From the NCBI GenBank assembly GCA_000974665.1, contig BBSY01000003.1:1-64000 (forward strand): a stretch of DNA of 64,000 nt. The letters are read 5' to 3'. Position numbers and translations under genes: made by a program. The notes below the pieces were generated by a model, which was given only the letters and a program-made list of their open reading frames with translations, did no database searches and was not told the origin of the DNA. The stretch comes from an alpha proteobacterium U9-1i. Lineage in GTDB: Bacteria > Pseudomonadota > Alphaproteobacteria > Caulobacterales > Aquidulcibacteraceae. Below, piece by piece: positions 23,792-32,420 of the stretch; positions within the stretch are counted from its first letter, which is position 1, and the number at the start of each line of letters is the position of its first letter.

Positions 23792-24217
23792 ATGGTGATG
23801 GTCCCCAAAGCGATGATGGCCGCATTGATGGTGATGGCGGCGCTCGGCGCGCAGGCAACTGCAAAAAGTTTGGCGTTGACCGCCGCCGAGGCCCGTTCGG
23901 AGCTATTCGGGGTCGAACTTGTCGGGGTGGTCGAGGGAGATGAAACGCCTTGGCGCGAGTGCATCGCGCCGGATGGAACGACGCTCTACGAGATCGAAGA
24001 GCGGGTCGATGCTGGGCGGCTCACCATCACAGCGGACGGACAAGCTTGCTTCAGTTACGCGTCGTCAAACTACGACCGGACGAGCTGCTGGGGGGTGTCG
24101 CGCGACGGCGACGACAATTATCGCTTCAGCACGGCCGCCTCGCCTGACTTCGTCACGCGTATCGTGCGTCGCGACGTGGCGCGCTGCGAACCGCGCGGAC
24201 GCGCGCTCATTGGCTGA
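23792..24217 (+). CDS. Exported Cys-containing protein, unknown
   Basis: A 141-residue protein with a signal peptide (hydrophobic to about QATAKS). The mature domain has four Cys (WRECIAP, GQACFSY, TSCWGVS, ARCEPR) and reads as one small beta-rich unit: GVELVGVVEGDETPWRECIA, TLYEIEERVDAGRLTITADG, then DNYRFSTAASPDFVTRIVRR. Similar small proteins are common in alphaproteobacteria as hypothetical proteins. There is no known function. The start could be 23792 or the in-frame ATG at 23798. Confidence 0.7.
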   Translation: MVMVPKAMMAALMVMAALGAQATAKSLALTAAEARSELFGVELVGVVEGDETPWRECIAPDGTTLYEIEERVDAGRLTITADGQACFSYASSNYDRTSCWGVSRDGDDNYRFSTAASPDFVTRIVRRDVARCEPRGRALIG

Positions 24218-24290
24218 GGGCTACGTTTCGGAACTCATACGGATTTTTTGGGCTTCGCCGCGCCGCGCCGCGGCGTGATCGCCTGCCCCC

Positions 24291-24327
24291 AAAAAGAAGA
24301 TGCGCGACGCTTTCGCGTCGCGCATCT
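24291..24327 (-). terminator. Rho-independent terminator of the histone-like gene
   Basis: A 13-bp perfect stem AGATGCGCGACGC/GCGTCGCGCATCT (24298-24310 and 24315-24327) has a 4-nt loop. On the minus strand it is followed by TCTTTTT. It lies ~60 bp past the stop of the gene at 24385-24507. Confidence 0.88.
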
Positions 24328-24384
24328 CTGGGAGCATTCGCCCCTTGATCCGTTCGAACGCTAACGCGTCCGTTCGGCTGCGGT

Positions 24385-24507
24385 TTACCGACCGCGCTTC
24401 GCCTTCGCCTTCTTGGCGGCTTTGCGAACGGTCTTCTTGGCCTTCTTGGGGGCGGCCTTCTTGGTCGCCTTCTTCGCAGCCTTCTTTGCTTTCTTCTTCA
24501 TAGCCAT
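24385..24507 (-). CDS. Very small Lys/Ala-rich histone H1-like protein
   Basis: A 40-residue protein composed almost wholly of Lys and Ala: MAMKKKAKKAAKKATKKAAP and onward to KAKRGR. It reads as repeated KKAxKKA units. This composition matches bacterial histone H1-like (Hc1/KAP-type) DNA-binding tails and stands alone here. The gene is supported by AGGAG eight bases before the ATG, near-uniform codon choice and a strong terminator. It probably binds nucleic acid and helps compact the nucleoid, but that is inference. An alternative start is the second Met (24501). Confidence 0.85.
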   Translation of the reverse strand: MAMKKKAKKAAKKATKKAAPKKAKKTVRKAAKKAKAKRGR

Positions 24508-24708
24508 TGCCCTGGCTCCTTTTGTGTTTGCGGCAACAGAGCCGCAAGGACGTCTCTATAATGTCATGCGCAAACGTCAACGCCACTGAAAAAATTCACC
24601 GAGGCGAATTTGCAACAATGAGTCGCGGCTGCACACGACGAGACAGCGCGCGATCAACTGGATCGATTCGTACGCGATGGCGAGTGTGACCATGCGAACG
24701 ATTCATCT

Positions 24709-26100
24709 TCATCGCGGAATGAGCACGCGTGGGTTCATCACATTCATCGGATCAAGCGCCCGCTTTATTGCGCGCATCATGATGAGCGATTGAGCGCTCT
24801 TGAAGCGCGCGAGGTCGCCGACACGCACGGCGCCAATGCCGTGTTCGGCGGAGATGGAACCGCCCAGGTCTGTGGTGATCGTGTTGACGATGTCAGTGAG
24901 CGCCAGGGCGGGGAAGGAGGCGGCGTCGGATCCTTCCGGCTGCATTAACGTGTAGTGAAAGTTGCCATCGCCCATGTGTCCGAAGGCGACGATGCGTACG
25001 CCAGGGCAGCGCGCAAGCGCGGCCGCGTTGGCGCGCTCAAGGAAGAGGGGCGTCTGCGAAACTGGTACGCTGATATCGTGGTTCACCTGCGCGCCTTCTG
25101 GCCTGTGACCAGCGGAAATGGCTTCGCGCACACGCCAAAAATCCTTTGCTTGGCTTGTGTTTTCAGCAATCAAGACATTTACAACGTCGCCGGCCTCGAT
25201 CGCGCCCGCGAGCGCCGTTTCAATCAGTTCGCGCAGGCCGTCCTCGCGTGCGGCTTCGAACTCGACGAGCACCACAAACGGGGCGTCGGGCATCGGGTCG
25301 CGACTGTTCGGGACGTTCTTGACGACGAGATCGACCGACAACCGGTTCATGATCTCAAACGCCGAGACCGCACCTGTCTCCGCCTTCAAGCGATGAAGTA
25401 GGGCGAGTGCGCGCTCCGGCGTAGCGACCGCGGCGAGGGCGACGGCGTAACCGCGCGGGCGGGGGAAGAGCTTCAAGCTCGCCGCCGTGACGATGCCCAG
25501 AGTTCCCTCGGCGCCGATGAAGAGCTGCTTGAGGTCGTAGCCAGTGTTGTCCTTTCGCAACGCCTTCAGACCATCGAACACCGAGCCGTCCGGCAGCACC
25601 GCTTCGATGCCCAGAACGAGGTCGCGCATCATGCCATAGCGCAGCACGTGAACGCCGCCGGCGTTGGTTGAGATCAATCCGCCGATGGTCGCGCTGCCTT
25701 CGCTCGCGAGAGAAAGCGGGAACATGCGCTCTGAGTCGTGTGCAGTTTGTTGCACCGCAGTGAGGATAACGCCCGCCTCGGCGACGAGTGAGTCGTTGGC
25801 CCGGTCTGTCGCGCGGATGCGATTCATGCGTTTCAGCGACACGAGGATTTCACCCTGAGGGATTTGTCCGGCGACAAGACCCGTGTTGCCGCCTTGCGGC
25901 GTGATGGCCGCGCCAGCGGCGGCGCAGAGGCGCACCACATCGGCCACTTCGTCCGTCGAGTGTGGCAGCGCGAGGAATGGCGAGGCGCCTTTGTGCTTGC
26001 CGCGCCATTCGACGAGGTGCGGCGCGAGCGTCTCGGTGTCGGTGGCGAAGCCCTTGGGGCCGAGGCGCGCGGCAAGTTTCTCAAATAATTCCGAGGACAT
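24709..26100 (-). CDS. FAD-linked 2-hydroxyacid dehydrogenase (GlcD/D2HGDH-like)
   Basis: A 463-residue flavoprotein oxidoreductase. The PCMH-type FAD domain has ITPQGGNTGLVAGQIP and SEGSATIGGLISTNAGGVHV. The C-terminal FAD-oxidase domain has VAFGHMGDGNFHYTLMQP and GGSISAEHGIGAVR, with its conserved metal and substrate His residues, ending NPRVLIPR. It oxidises a D-2-hydroxy acid such as D-lactate, glycolate or D-2-hydroxyglutarate to the keto acid; the last is favoured by family position but not proven. It lies 9 bp downstream of the Sua5-type gene, so they may be cotranscribed. Confidence 0.9.
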   Translation of the reverse strand: MSSELFEKLAARLGPKGFATDTETLAPHLVEWRGKHKGASPFLALPHSTDEVADVVRLCAAAGAAITPQGGNTGLVAGQIPQGEILVSLKRMNRIRATDRANDSLVAEAGVILTAVQQTAHDSERMFPLSLASEGSATIGGLISTNAGGVHVLRYGMMRDLVLGIEAVLPDGSVFDGLKALRKDNTGYDLKQLFIGAEGTLGIVTAASLKLFPRPRGYAVALAAVATPERALALLHRLKAETGAVSAFEIMNRLSVDLVVKNVPNSRDPMPDAPFVVLVEFEAAREDGLRELIETALAGAIEAGDVVNVLIAENTSQAKDFWRVREAISAGHRPEGAQVNHDISVPVSQTPLFLERANAAALARCPGVRIVAFGHMGDGNFHYTLMQPEGSDAASFPALALTDIVNTITTDLGGSISAEHGIGAVRVGDLARFKSAQSLIMMRAIKRALDPMNVMNPRVLIPR

Positions 26101-26109
26101 GAGCTCTAC

Positions 26110-27021
26110 CTAACGCGGGGCGGCGGCGCGGGCGAGGCGATCGCGAATGGCTTCGCCCAGACCTTGGCGGGGAATTGGCGCCACCGCGATAACAGGCGCG
26201 CCGGAGGCATCAAGCGCGCGCAGATGCGCATAGAGATTGGCCGCCGCTTCGACCAGGTCGCCGGTCGCCGAGAGCGTAAGGCCCCCCGCAGGCGCTTCGG
26301 CGCCGAAGGCGAGGAAGGCTTCGCCTGTTGCGGGTGCATCAACATCAAGTCTGAGCCGCGCGCGCGGCGCGTAATGGCTCGCCATCATCCCGGGCGCCTC
26401 GATCGAGGCTTTTGCGGACGCGAGAACGCCGCTCAGTGGCTCGATCGCTTCGCGCGGGATCGCGCCCGGACGCAGCAACGTCGCACGCCCGTTGGCGTCC
26501 ACGGCGACGATGGTCGACTCAAGACCGATGTCGGAGGAGCCGCCGTCGAGAATCATGTCCACCGCGTCACCGAGATCGAGCATCACGTGATGGGCAGTCG
26601 TGGCGCTGACATGACCTGAGCGGTTGGCGCTAGGTGCGACAATCGGCGCACCGAACGCAGCGATAAGATCGCGTGCGATCGGATGTGACGGCGCGCGCAC
26701 GGCGATCGTGGAAAGGCCGGCGCACGCGAGATCACAGACGCTACTGGCTGCGCGGCGTGGCGCGACAAGCGTCAGCGGGCCGGGCCAGAAGGTTTCTGCA
26801 AGCGCGTGCGCGGTCGGATGCAGGAGTGCGTGCGCTTCCGCATCGGCGACGTTGAGCACGTGGGCGATCAGCGGATTGAAGTGTGGCCGGCCCTTGGCCG
26901 CATAGACGCGCGCCACGGCGCGGGAATTGCCGGCATCCGCGCCGAGGCCATAGACCGTCTCGGTCGGAAACGCGACCAATTCGCCCCGGCGCAACGCCAC
27001 GACGGCGTCCTCAATGCTCAT
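26110..27021 (-). CDS. tsaC: L-threonylcarbamoyladenylate synthase (Sua5 two-domain type)
   Basis: A 303-residue enzyme that makes threonylcarbamoyl-AMP from Thr, bicarbonate and ATP, the first step of t6A37 formation on ANN-decoding tRNAs. The catalytic domain has the hallmarks FPTETVYGLGADA, KGRPHFNPLIAHV, WPGPLTLV and APSANRSGHVSAT. A linker with PGMMASHYAPRA then leads into the C-terminal Sua5 domain, so this is the long form rather than the ~190-residue TsaC. Its start overlaps the stop of the b561-YceI fusion gene by 4 bp. Confidence 0.93.
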   Translation of the reverse strand: MSIEDAVVALRRGELVAFPTETVYGLGADAGNSRAVARVYAAKGRPHFNPLIAHVLNVADAEAHALLHPTAHALAETFWPGPLTLVAPRRAASSVCDLACAGLSTIAVRAPSHPIARDLIAAFGAPIVAPSANRSGHVSATTAHHVMLDLGDAVDMILDGGSSDIGLESTIVAVDANGRATLLRPGAIPREAIEPLSGVLASAKASIEAPGMMASHYAPRARLRLDVDAPATGEAFLAFGAEAPAGGLTLSATGDLVEAAANLYAHLRALDASGAPVIAVAPIPRQGLGEAIRDRLARAAAPR

Positions 27022-28412
27022 GGCGCGCGCGTGGCTTCCACGTGCACGCGGACGCCAATCTCGCGCGAGACATACTCGGCGTCGGGGTCCGAGGCCTGCC
27101 CGAGATTTGCGTCGCGGCGATCGATCTCTATGGCGCCGTCCATGGTGGCGCGATTGCCGTTGATGGTGAGCGTGAACGGCAGATCGATGTCGAGCCCTCG
27201 GCCTTTGAGCGTCAGCGTGCCATCGGCCTCGAAACGCCCCTCGCCGCGCGAGCGGATGCGCGTGGTGCGGAACGTGGCGGTCGGGTGGGTGGCGACGTCA
27301 AACCATTCCGCCTCGGGCATGCTCTGATCGTGCAGCGGTATGCCATCGGCGGCGGAGCCGGTCTGGATTGTCACAATCGCGGTCGATGCGTCGAGATTGT
27401 TGGGGTCGAAGCGGATGTCGGCGCTCCAGCGCGCGAAGGCGCCCGTGAAGTTGATCCCCGCATGTGTGCCGCTGAACCGGATTGAGCTGGCGCTTTGATC
27501 GACGCGCCACGTCGGCGGCGGCCCACTTGTTGCGGCCGGCGTTGGCGCTGCGGCGTCGTGTGTGTGGCCGTCGGCATTGTGATCGTCGGCGGTTGTCGAT
27601 GGCGTTGGCGGCGGGCCGAGCGCGTCGTCGGTTCCGTGATCCTCGCCGCCCTCATGTGTGTGCATCACTTCAGCGGGCGCAGCGCCCGCGCCGGTCGGCG
27701 GGTTCACGAACATGAACAAGGCGCTTGAGGCGGCGATGGCGATCGCCGCAAAGCCAGCGATCAAGGCGGGAGCGCGACCCGGCGCGGCAGGCGTCGCTGA
27801 CCCGTTCGGCGGCTTGAGGCCGGGGATCATGTGCGTCAGCACTTCGTCCTTATCGACGAAGTGGTGCTTCAACGCTGCGCCAACGTGGAGAACCAGCAGG
27901 ACGATGGCGCCCCAGGCGAGCTTGCTGTGGATTGTTTCAAGCACGCCCGCGACGTCACTGCGGGCGCCGTCGGCGAGATGCGACAGGCCAAACAGATGCG
28001 GGATCTGAAAGAGGCCAAAATAAAGCGTCGACACGTTGAGCGCGCGCTCGTCGTGAACGTTCCACGCGGTCGAGACGTAGAGCCAACCCGTCAGCGGCAT
28101 CACAATGATGATGAAATAGAACGCCCAGTGCGTGGCCTTCGCGGCGAACGTTTCCCACGCCGGCATATGCGCTGGCAGTGCGGGTGGGCGATGCATGAGC
28201 CTCCAGCCGAGGCGGACGAGGCTGAGGAGCAGGATCGTAAGGCCGACGGATTTGTGCAGCTGAAACGCGGCGACGGCCTGGGCCTGAGTCGCTGGATTCT
28301 CTAGCGCGTCGCCCATCCACCAGCCGAGCGGGATCATGCCGAGTATGGCGATGGCGATCGCCCAATGCAGGACGATCGCGACGGCGGTGTAGCGTTGGCT
28401 GCCGGCGGACAC
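27018..28412 (-). CDS. Cytochrome b561-YceI fusion protein
   Basis: A 464-residue membrane protein with two fused parts. Residues 1-200 are a cytochrome b561 domain with four transmembrane helices and heme-ligand His residues (VLHWAIAIAI, FQLHKSVGLTILL, ETIHSKLAWGAIVLLVLHVG). A further transmembrane helix (LIAGFAAIAIAASSALFMFV) and a His/Asp-rich linker follow. Residues ~300-464 form a YceI domain (WRVDQSASSIRFSGTHAGI, HPTATFRTTRI, IDLPFTLTING). b561 domains pass electrons across the membrane; YceI domains bind polyisoprenoids such as quinones, so electron handling of a membrane quinone is plausible. It heads a run of YceI genes with the same orientation. Confidence 0.92.
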   Translation of the reverse strand: MSAGSQRYTAVAIVLHWAIAIAILGMIPLGWWMGDALENPATQAQAVAAFQLHKSVGLTILLLSLVRLGWRLMHRPPALPAHMPAWETFAAKATHWAFYFIIIVMPLTGWLYVSTAWNVHDERALNVSTLYFGLFQIPHLFGLSHLADGARSDVAGVLETIHSKLAWGAIVLLVLHVGAALKHHFVDKDEVLTHMIPGLKPPNGSATPAAPGRAPALIAGFAAIAIAASSALFMFVNPPTGAGAAPAEVMHTHEGGEDHGTDDALGPPPTPSTTADDHNADGHTHDAAAPTPAATSGPPPTWRVDQSASSIRFSGTHAGINFTGAFARWSADIRFDPNNLDASTAIVTIQTGSAADGIPLHDQSMPEAEWFDVATHPTATFRTTRIRSRGEGRFEADGTLTLKGRGLDIDLPFTLTINGNRATMDGAIEIDRRDANLGQASDPDAEYVSREIGVRVHVEATRAP

Positions 28413-28413
28413 G

Positions 28414-29085
28414 TCAGTTCACCGCGCTCGCCGGCGGCGGCGCCATCGTAAATTCCGCCTCGATGATGATCTCAACGTCATCGCTGACGCCGACGTTCGT
28501 TCCGGGCGCGGGCATCAGGACGTTCATGCCGTACTCCGAGCGCTTGAAGCTGCCGACTGCGGAGAAGCCCAGCAATGCGCCGGGCATACCCATCGGGTGT
28601 TGGCGATAGGCTTGGTTGAAGGTGACGTCGAACCGAGCAGGGTGGGTCACGCCGCGAATGGAGAGATCGCCGGTCATCCGCCCGCTGTTGGGGCCGGTGA
28701 GTTCGATCGACGTCGAGGTGAAGGTGATGTTCGGGTGGGTGCCGGCGTCGAGCCATTCGGAGTTCTCCAACTCATCGTTGAAGTCGCGCTCGCCTGGATA
28801 TTCCGTGGCCACGGAGTTTGCCGCGATGGTGGCGGTGACGCTCGATTGTGTCGGGTCTTCGGCGTTGAACGTAAGGTTTGCGTCGAGACCCGTCATGCGC
28901 AGCGTGTAGTGCGACATGCCGAAATGGGTGGCGCGGATCACGACGCTCGAATGGTTCTTGTCGAGCATGTACGCGCCAGAGGGCGCATCCACCGTGACCG
29001 GCGCGACCGGGCCTTGCGGCGCCTCGGGCGCGGGCTGATTGCAGGCCGAGAGCGTCAGGGCGGCGGCGATGAGAATAAAGCGCAT
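28414..29085 (-). CDS. YceI-family lipoprotein, copy 1
   Basis: A 223-residue lipoprotein with lipobox LSAC (Cys15). The YceI lipocalin-like fold is shown by GAYMLDKNHSSVVIRATHFG, the THPNITFTSTSIELTG strand pair, LSIRGVTHPARFDVTF and the C-terminal VEIIIEAEF. YceI proteins bind isoprenoid chains in the periplasm. It starts 2 bp from the fusion gene stop, inside an apparent transcription unit with the other YceI genes. The start at 29085 puts the signal peptide at the N-terminus. Confidence 0.9.
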   Translation of the reverse strand: MRFILIAAALTLSACNQPAPEAPQGPVAPVTVDAPSGAYMLDKNHSSVVIRATHFGMSHYTLRMTGLDANLTFNAEDPTQSSVTATIAANSVATEYPGERDFNDELENSEWLDAGTHPNITFTSTSIELTGPNSGRMTGDLSIRGVTHPARFDVTFNQAYRQHPMGMPGALLGFSAVGSFKRSEYGMNVLMPAPGTNVGVSDDVEIIIEAEFTMAPPPASAVN

Positions 29086-29102
29086 GAACGGTCCTCTTGG
29101 CG

Positions 29103-29804
29103 TCAGGATTTCACAAACTCCGCCGAGATCAAAATCTCGACGTCGTTTCCAACAGTCCCGTTGGCGATTGGGTTGCTGAACCGCGCGCCCCATTGGCTGC
29201 GATCAATGATGGTGCGCGCCGTGAAAGCGAGCACGTAGCCGCCGCGTAGCGGGTCCACGCGCCCACCCTCAAAGTGAGTTTCGAGGGTGGCGGGGTGGGT
29301 CGCGCCGTTGAACGTCAGATCGCCGCTGATCAGGCCGGTGTTCGGGTCAGTTGTTGTTATCGTGCGCGAGACGAAGCGAATGTCTGGGTTTGCTTCAGCG
29401 GCAAAGACTTCGCGGGCGATCTGCTGGTCGAACGTGTGCGCGCCATCGCGGCCGACGACGTTGGTCGAAACCGAGTTCGCGGCGATTGTTATGTCCAGCG
29501 CTGAATTGGTTGGGGTTCGCGGATCGAAGGTCAAGGTGCCGCGCATCGTGTCGAAGCGGCCGACGAAGGGGCTCAGCCCCATGTGCCGAATGCGCCAGAC
29601 GACGCTCGCATGTCGTCCGTCGAGTGTGTAGGCGCCCGCGGGCGCCTGCGACGCATCGAGCGAGGTGTCCCCGGCCTGCGGCAAAGCCGCAGGAACAGGC
29701 GACCCACTGATCGCCGCCGGCGCGACCGCTACTGGCGCAGAGGGCAGGACCGCCGCGCAGCTGGCGATGGAAATAGCGAGCAGCATCAAGGAAAGTGTGC
29801 GCAT
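29103..29804 (-). CDS. YceI-family lipoprotein, copy 2
   Basis: A 233-residue lipoprotein with lipobox IASC after a short hydrophobic helix. A ~45-residue Pro/Ala linker precedes the YceI domain: GAYTLDGRHASVVWRIRHMG, NPDIRFVSRTITTTDPN, LTFNGATHPATLETHF and VEILISAEFVKS. It differs strongly from its neighbours, so the cluster is an old duplication, not a recent copy. The frame is open further upstream, but the ATG at 29804 gives the only good signal peptide. Confidence 0.9.
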   Translation of the reverse strand: MRTLSLMLLAISIASCAAVLPSAPVAVAPAAISGSPVPAALPQAGDTSLDASQAPAGAYTLDGRHASVVWRIRHMGLSPFVGRFDTMRGTLTFDPRTPTNSALDITIAANSVSTNVVGRDGAHTFDQQIAREVFAAEANPDIRFVSRTITTTDPNTGLISGDLTFNGATHPATLETHFEGGRVDPLRGGYVLAFTARTIIDRSQWGARFSNPIANGTVGNDVEILISAEFVKS

Positions 29805-29896
29805 TGGCGGAATGTCTGGCCTCGATCGCGGCGTTACCATGACCAAGGGCACATGCGCCCCCGCGACTTGATCGACAAGGGGCGCACGACGTTCAG

Positions 29897-30571
29897 TTAG
29901 TTCGCCTTGTTGAACTCGGCTTGAATGAAGACTTCGATCTCGCGGCTGGCGACGCGATCGACAACGCCGCCGCTCACGCCCCACTGGGTGCGGTCGATAA
30001 CGGCATGGCCTTCGAAGGCGATCGTGTGGCGTTGGCGCGCTTCGTTGAAGCGCCACCCATGATAGCTGACCTCAACGTCCACCGGATGGGTTTGGCCGTT
30101 CATGGTGAGATTGCCACTGACGATCCCGGCGCCCGGGCCCGTGAGGCGAGCGGCGGTGGAAACGAACGTGATATTGGGCGTCGCTTCCGCGCCGATGAAG
30201 CCTTGAATTTCGCGATCGAAGCCGCGTTCGCCAGCCTGGTTCAGGATACCGGTGGAAACGGAATTGGCGGCAATGGCGAAATTGACGATGGAGCTGGCCG
30301 GCGCGGCGCTATTGAAGTCCAGCGTGCCGGACAGCGTGTCGAAGCGGTAGGTCGACAGCGCCATCCCGCCGTGGCGGAGGCGGAAGATGACGCTCGCGTG
30401 ACGCCCGTCGAGCGTATAAGCGCCGGAGGGGGCTTCGGCCGCGTTGCGGTTGGTCGCGGGGTCGTAGGGGATTGCAGGGCCCGCAGCAGCGGTCGCCGGA
30501 GGCGCTTCGGCGGCTGGCGTCGCCGCGCAGGCGGCAAGCAAGATTGCGGCGGCGATAATGGATTGGCGCAT
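29897..30571 (-). CDS. YceI-family lipoprotein, copy 3
   Basis: A 224-residue lipoprotein with lipobox LLAACAA. The YceI domain begins GAYTLDGRHASVIFRLRHGG and is closest in sequence to copy 2. It continues with TPNITFVSTAARLTGPG, LTMNGQTHPVDVEVSYHG and REIEVFIQAEFNKAN. It is the most upstream gene of the four-gene YceI run (29.9-27.0 kb, minus strand), so the promoter of the group is probably in the 120 bp before the acyl-CoA dehydrogenase gene. Confidence 0.9.
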   Translation of the reverse strand: MRQSIIAAAILLAACAATPAAEAPPATAAAGPAIPYDPATNRNAAEAPSGAYTLDGRHASVIFRLRHGGMALSTYRFDTLSGTLDFNSAAPASSIVNFAIAANSVSTGILNQAGERGFDREIQGFIGAEATPNITFVSTAARLTGPGAGIVSGNLTMNGQTHPVDVEVSYHGWRFNEARQRHTIAFEGHAVIDRTQWGVSGGVVDRVASREIEVFIQAEFNKAN

Positions 30572-30690
30572 GGTGGATCCCCTTCGTCTCGGTGACGTAG
30601 CACGTGCGGATGCGCCACGTTTGGCAAGAGTTGTCAGCGCCGTCAGTCTAGGCGAATGCTCGACATCACGACGAATTTATCGAGGCGGCT

Positions 30691-32340
30691 ATGAGTTTTA
30701 TCGCGCCAACCGAAGATCAGCGCTTCGCGCTTGAGGCCGCCGCCGACCTTTGGTCGGTCAAAGCGGGCGGTCGGTTTGCAGATTTGGACGCCGATACGTT
30801 GGCGGCGATCCTCGATGGCGCGGGCGCGCTTGCCGCCGACACGCTGGCGCCGCTGAACCGGAGCGGCGATCTGGCGCGGGTGACATTGAAAGATGGCGTG
30901 GTGACAGCGGCGCCCGGTTTCAAGGAAGCGTTCGCTCAGTTTGCGTCGGGGGGCTGGGGCGGACTTTCGGCGCACCCTGATTACGGCGGACAGGGTTTGC
31001 CACGCGCGGTGGCGCTTGCGGTCTACGAGAACATCCAGTCCGCGAACATGAGTTTCGGGCTGTTGCCGATGCTCACGCTTGGCGCGATCGAGGCGCTTGA
31101 AGCGCATGGCGCGCCCGACCAACGCGACCTTTATTTGGGGAAGCTCATCGCCGGCGAGTGGGCCGGCACGATGAACCTCACCGAACCGCAAGCGGGGTCT
31201 GATGTCGGCGCGCTCACCACCAAGGCGGTTCCCAGGGCCGATGGCAGCTACGCCATCAGCGGGCAAAAGATTTTCATCACCTGGGGGGAGCACGATCTGA
31301 CGCCCAACATCATCCATCTGGTGCTGGCGCGCATCGAGGGCGCGCCTTTGGGCTCCAAGGGTATCTCGCTCTTCATCGTACCGAAATTCCGCGACGAGGA
31401 TGGGTCTCGCAACGCGGTGCGCTGCATCGGCCTGGAAGAAAAGATGGGCATCCACGCTTCGCCCACCTGCACCATGGCTTACGAGGGCGCCACCGGCTGG
31501 TTGTTGGGCGAGGAAAACAAAGGGCTCGCCGCCATGTTCACGATGATGAACGCGGCGCGCGTGAATGTTGGCATACAGGGCGTGGGCGTGGCTGAGGCCG
31601 CCTATCAGAAGGCGCTCGATTTTGCGCGCGATCGCAAACAGAGCGGCGCACCGATCATCGAACACCCAGACGTCCGGCGCATGCTGCTCACGATGAAATC
31701 GAAAATCCAAGCTGGTCGAGCGATTTGCTACGCTACCGCCGTCGCGGCCGACGCTGGCGATAAAAGACGCGAAGATCTGCTGACGCCGATTGCGAAATCC
31801 TGGTGCACGGAAATGGGTGTCGAGGTGACGAGCCTTGGCGTGCAAATTCACGGCGGCATGGGGTTCGTGGAGGAAGCGGGCGCGGCGCAATTCTACCGCG
31901 ATGCCCGCATCGCTCCGATCTACGAGGGCACGAACGGGATTCAGGCGATTGATTTGGTGGGGCGCAAGCTGAGCAATGATCGCGGCGAGACGATGCGTAG
32001 TTTTGTACACGAGGCGCTCGATCTCGCGGCGCGCACAAAGCACCCAATCGCGCCGCACCTCAAGACCGCCGCGGACGCGCTTGAAGCTGCGACAGCGTAT
32101 CTCCTCGCCGCGGATCGCAGGGACGTGCTGGCCGGCGCTTCGGCCTATCTTGATTTAGCCGGCGACACGATCGGCGCGCTGCTGCTGGCGCAAGGTTTGG
32201 AGCGGGCGGCGCGTGTTGGCGTTACACAGGTTCAGGTTGATGAGCAAAGCCGGCTGCTGGCGTTTTATGGCGAAACCGTGCTTGCACGTTCTGCGTCGCG
32301 TTTGGCGGCGGTGAAGCTCGGCGCCGCGGCTCTCGGCTGA
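30691..32340 (+). CDS. Acyl-CoA dehydrogenase (long C-terminal-extension type)
   Basis: A 549-residue FAD-dependent enzyme of beta-oxidation-type chemistry. Motifs in order are MNLTEPQAGSDVGALTTKA (FAD/substrate site), GYAISGQKIFIT-like strands, MMNAARVNVGIQGVG, QIHGGMGFVEEAGAAQFYRD and the catalytic-Glu segment IYEGTNGIQAIDLVGRKL. The extra ~120 C-terminal residues place it in the larger FadE/DmdC-like group, which also includes 3-methylthiopropanoyl-CoA dehydrogenase. Chain-length specificity cannot be read. It is divergent from the YceI run. Confidence 0.92.
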   Translation: MSFIAPTEDQRFALEAAADLWSVKAGGRFADLDADTLAAILDGAGALAADTLAPLNRSGDLARVTLKDGVVTAAPGFKEAFAQFASGGWGGLSAHPDYGGQGLPRAVALAVYENIQSANMSFGLLPMLTLGAIEALEAHGAPDQRDLYLGKLIAGEWAGTMNLTEPQAGSDVGALTTKAVPRADGSYAISGQKIFITWGEHDLTPNIIHLVLARIEGAPLGSKGISLFIVPKFRDEDGSRNAVRCIGLEEKMGIHASPTCTMAYEGATGWLLGEENKGLAAMFTMMNAARVNVGIQGVGVAEAAYQKALDFARDRKQSGAPIIEHPDVRRMLLTMKSKIQAGRAICYATAVAADAGDKRREDLLTPIAKSWCTEMGVEVTSLGVQIHGGMGFVEEAGAAQFYRDARIAPIYEGTNGIQAIDLVGRKLSNDRGETMRSFVHEALDLAARTKHPIAPHLKTAADALEAATAYLLAADRRDVLAGASAYLDLAGDTIGALLLAQGLERAARVGVTQVQVDEQSRLLAFYGETVLARSASRLAAVKLGAAALG

Positions 32341-32420
32341 CTGAGCGCGGCCGATTGGGCGCATTGAAATATTGGCGACGGGGCCGACCTAGTGTCCTAG
32401 ACTTTGGGCCGGAGAGCGGA

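Noticed and set aside
30643-32058. Long minus-strand open frame opposite the acyl-CoA dehydrogenase
   Set aside because: Antisense shadow with no domain pattern or ribosome-binding site.
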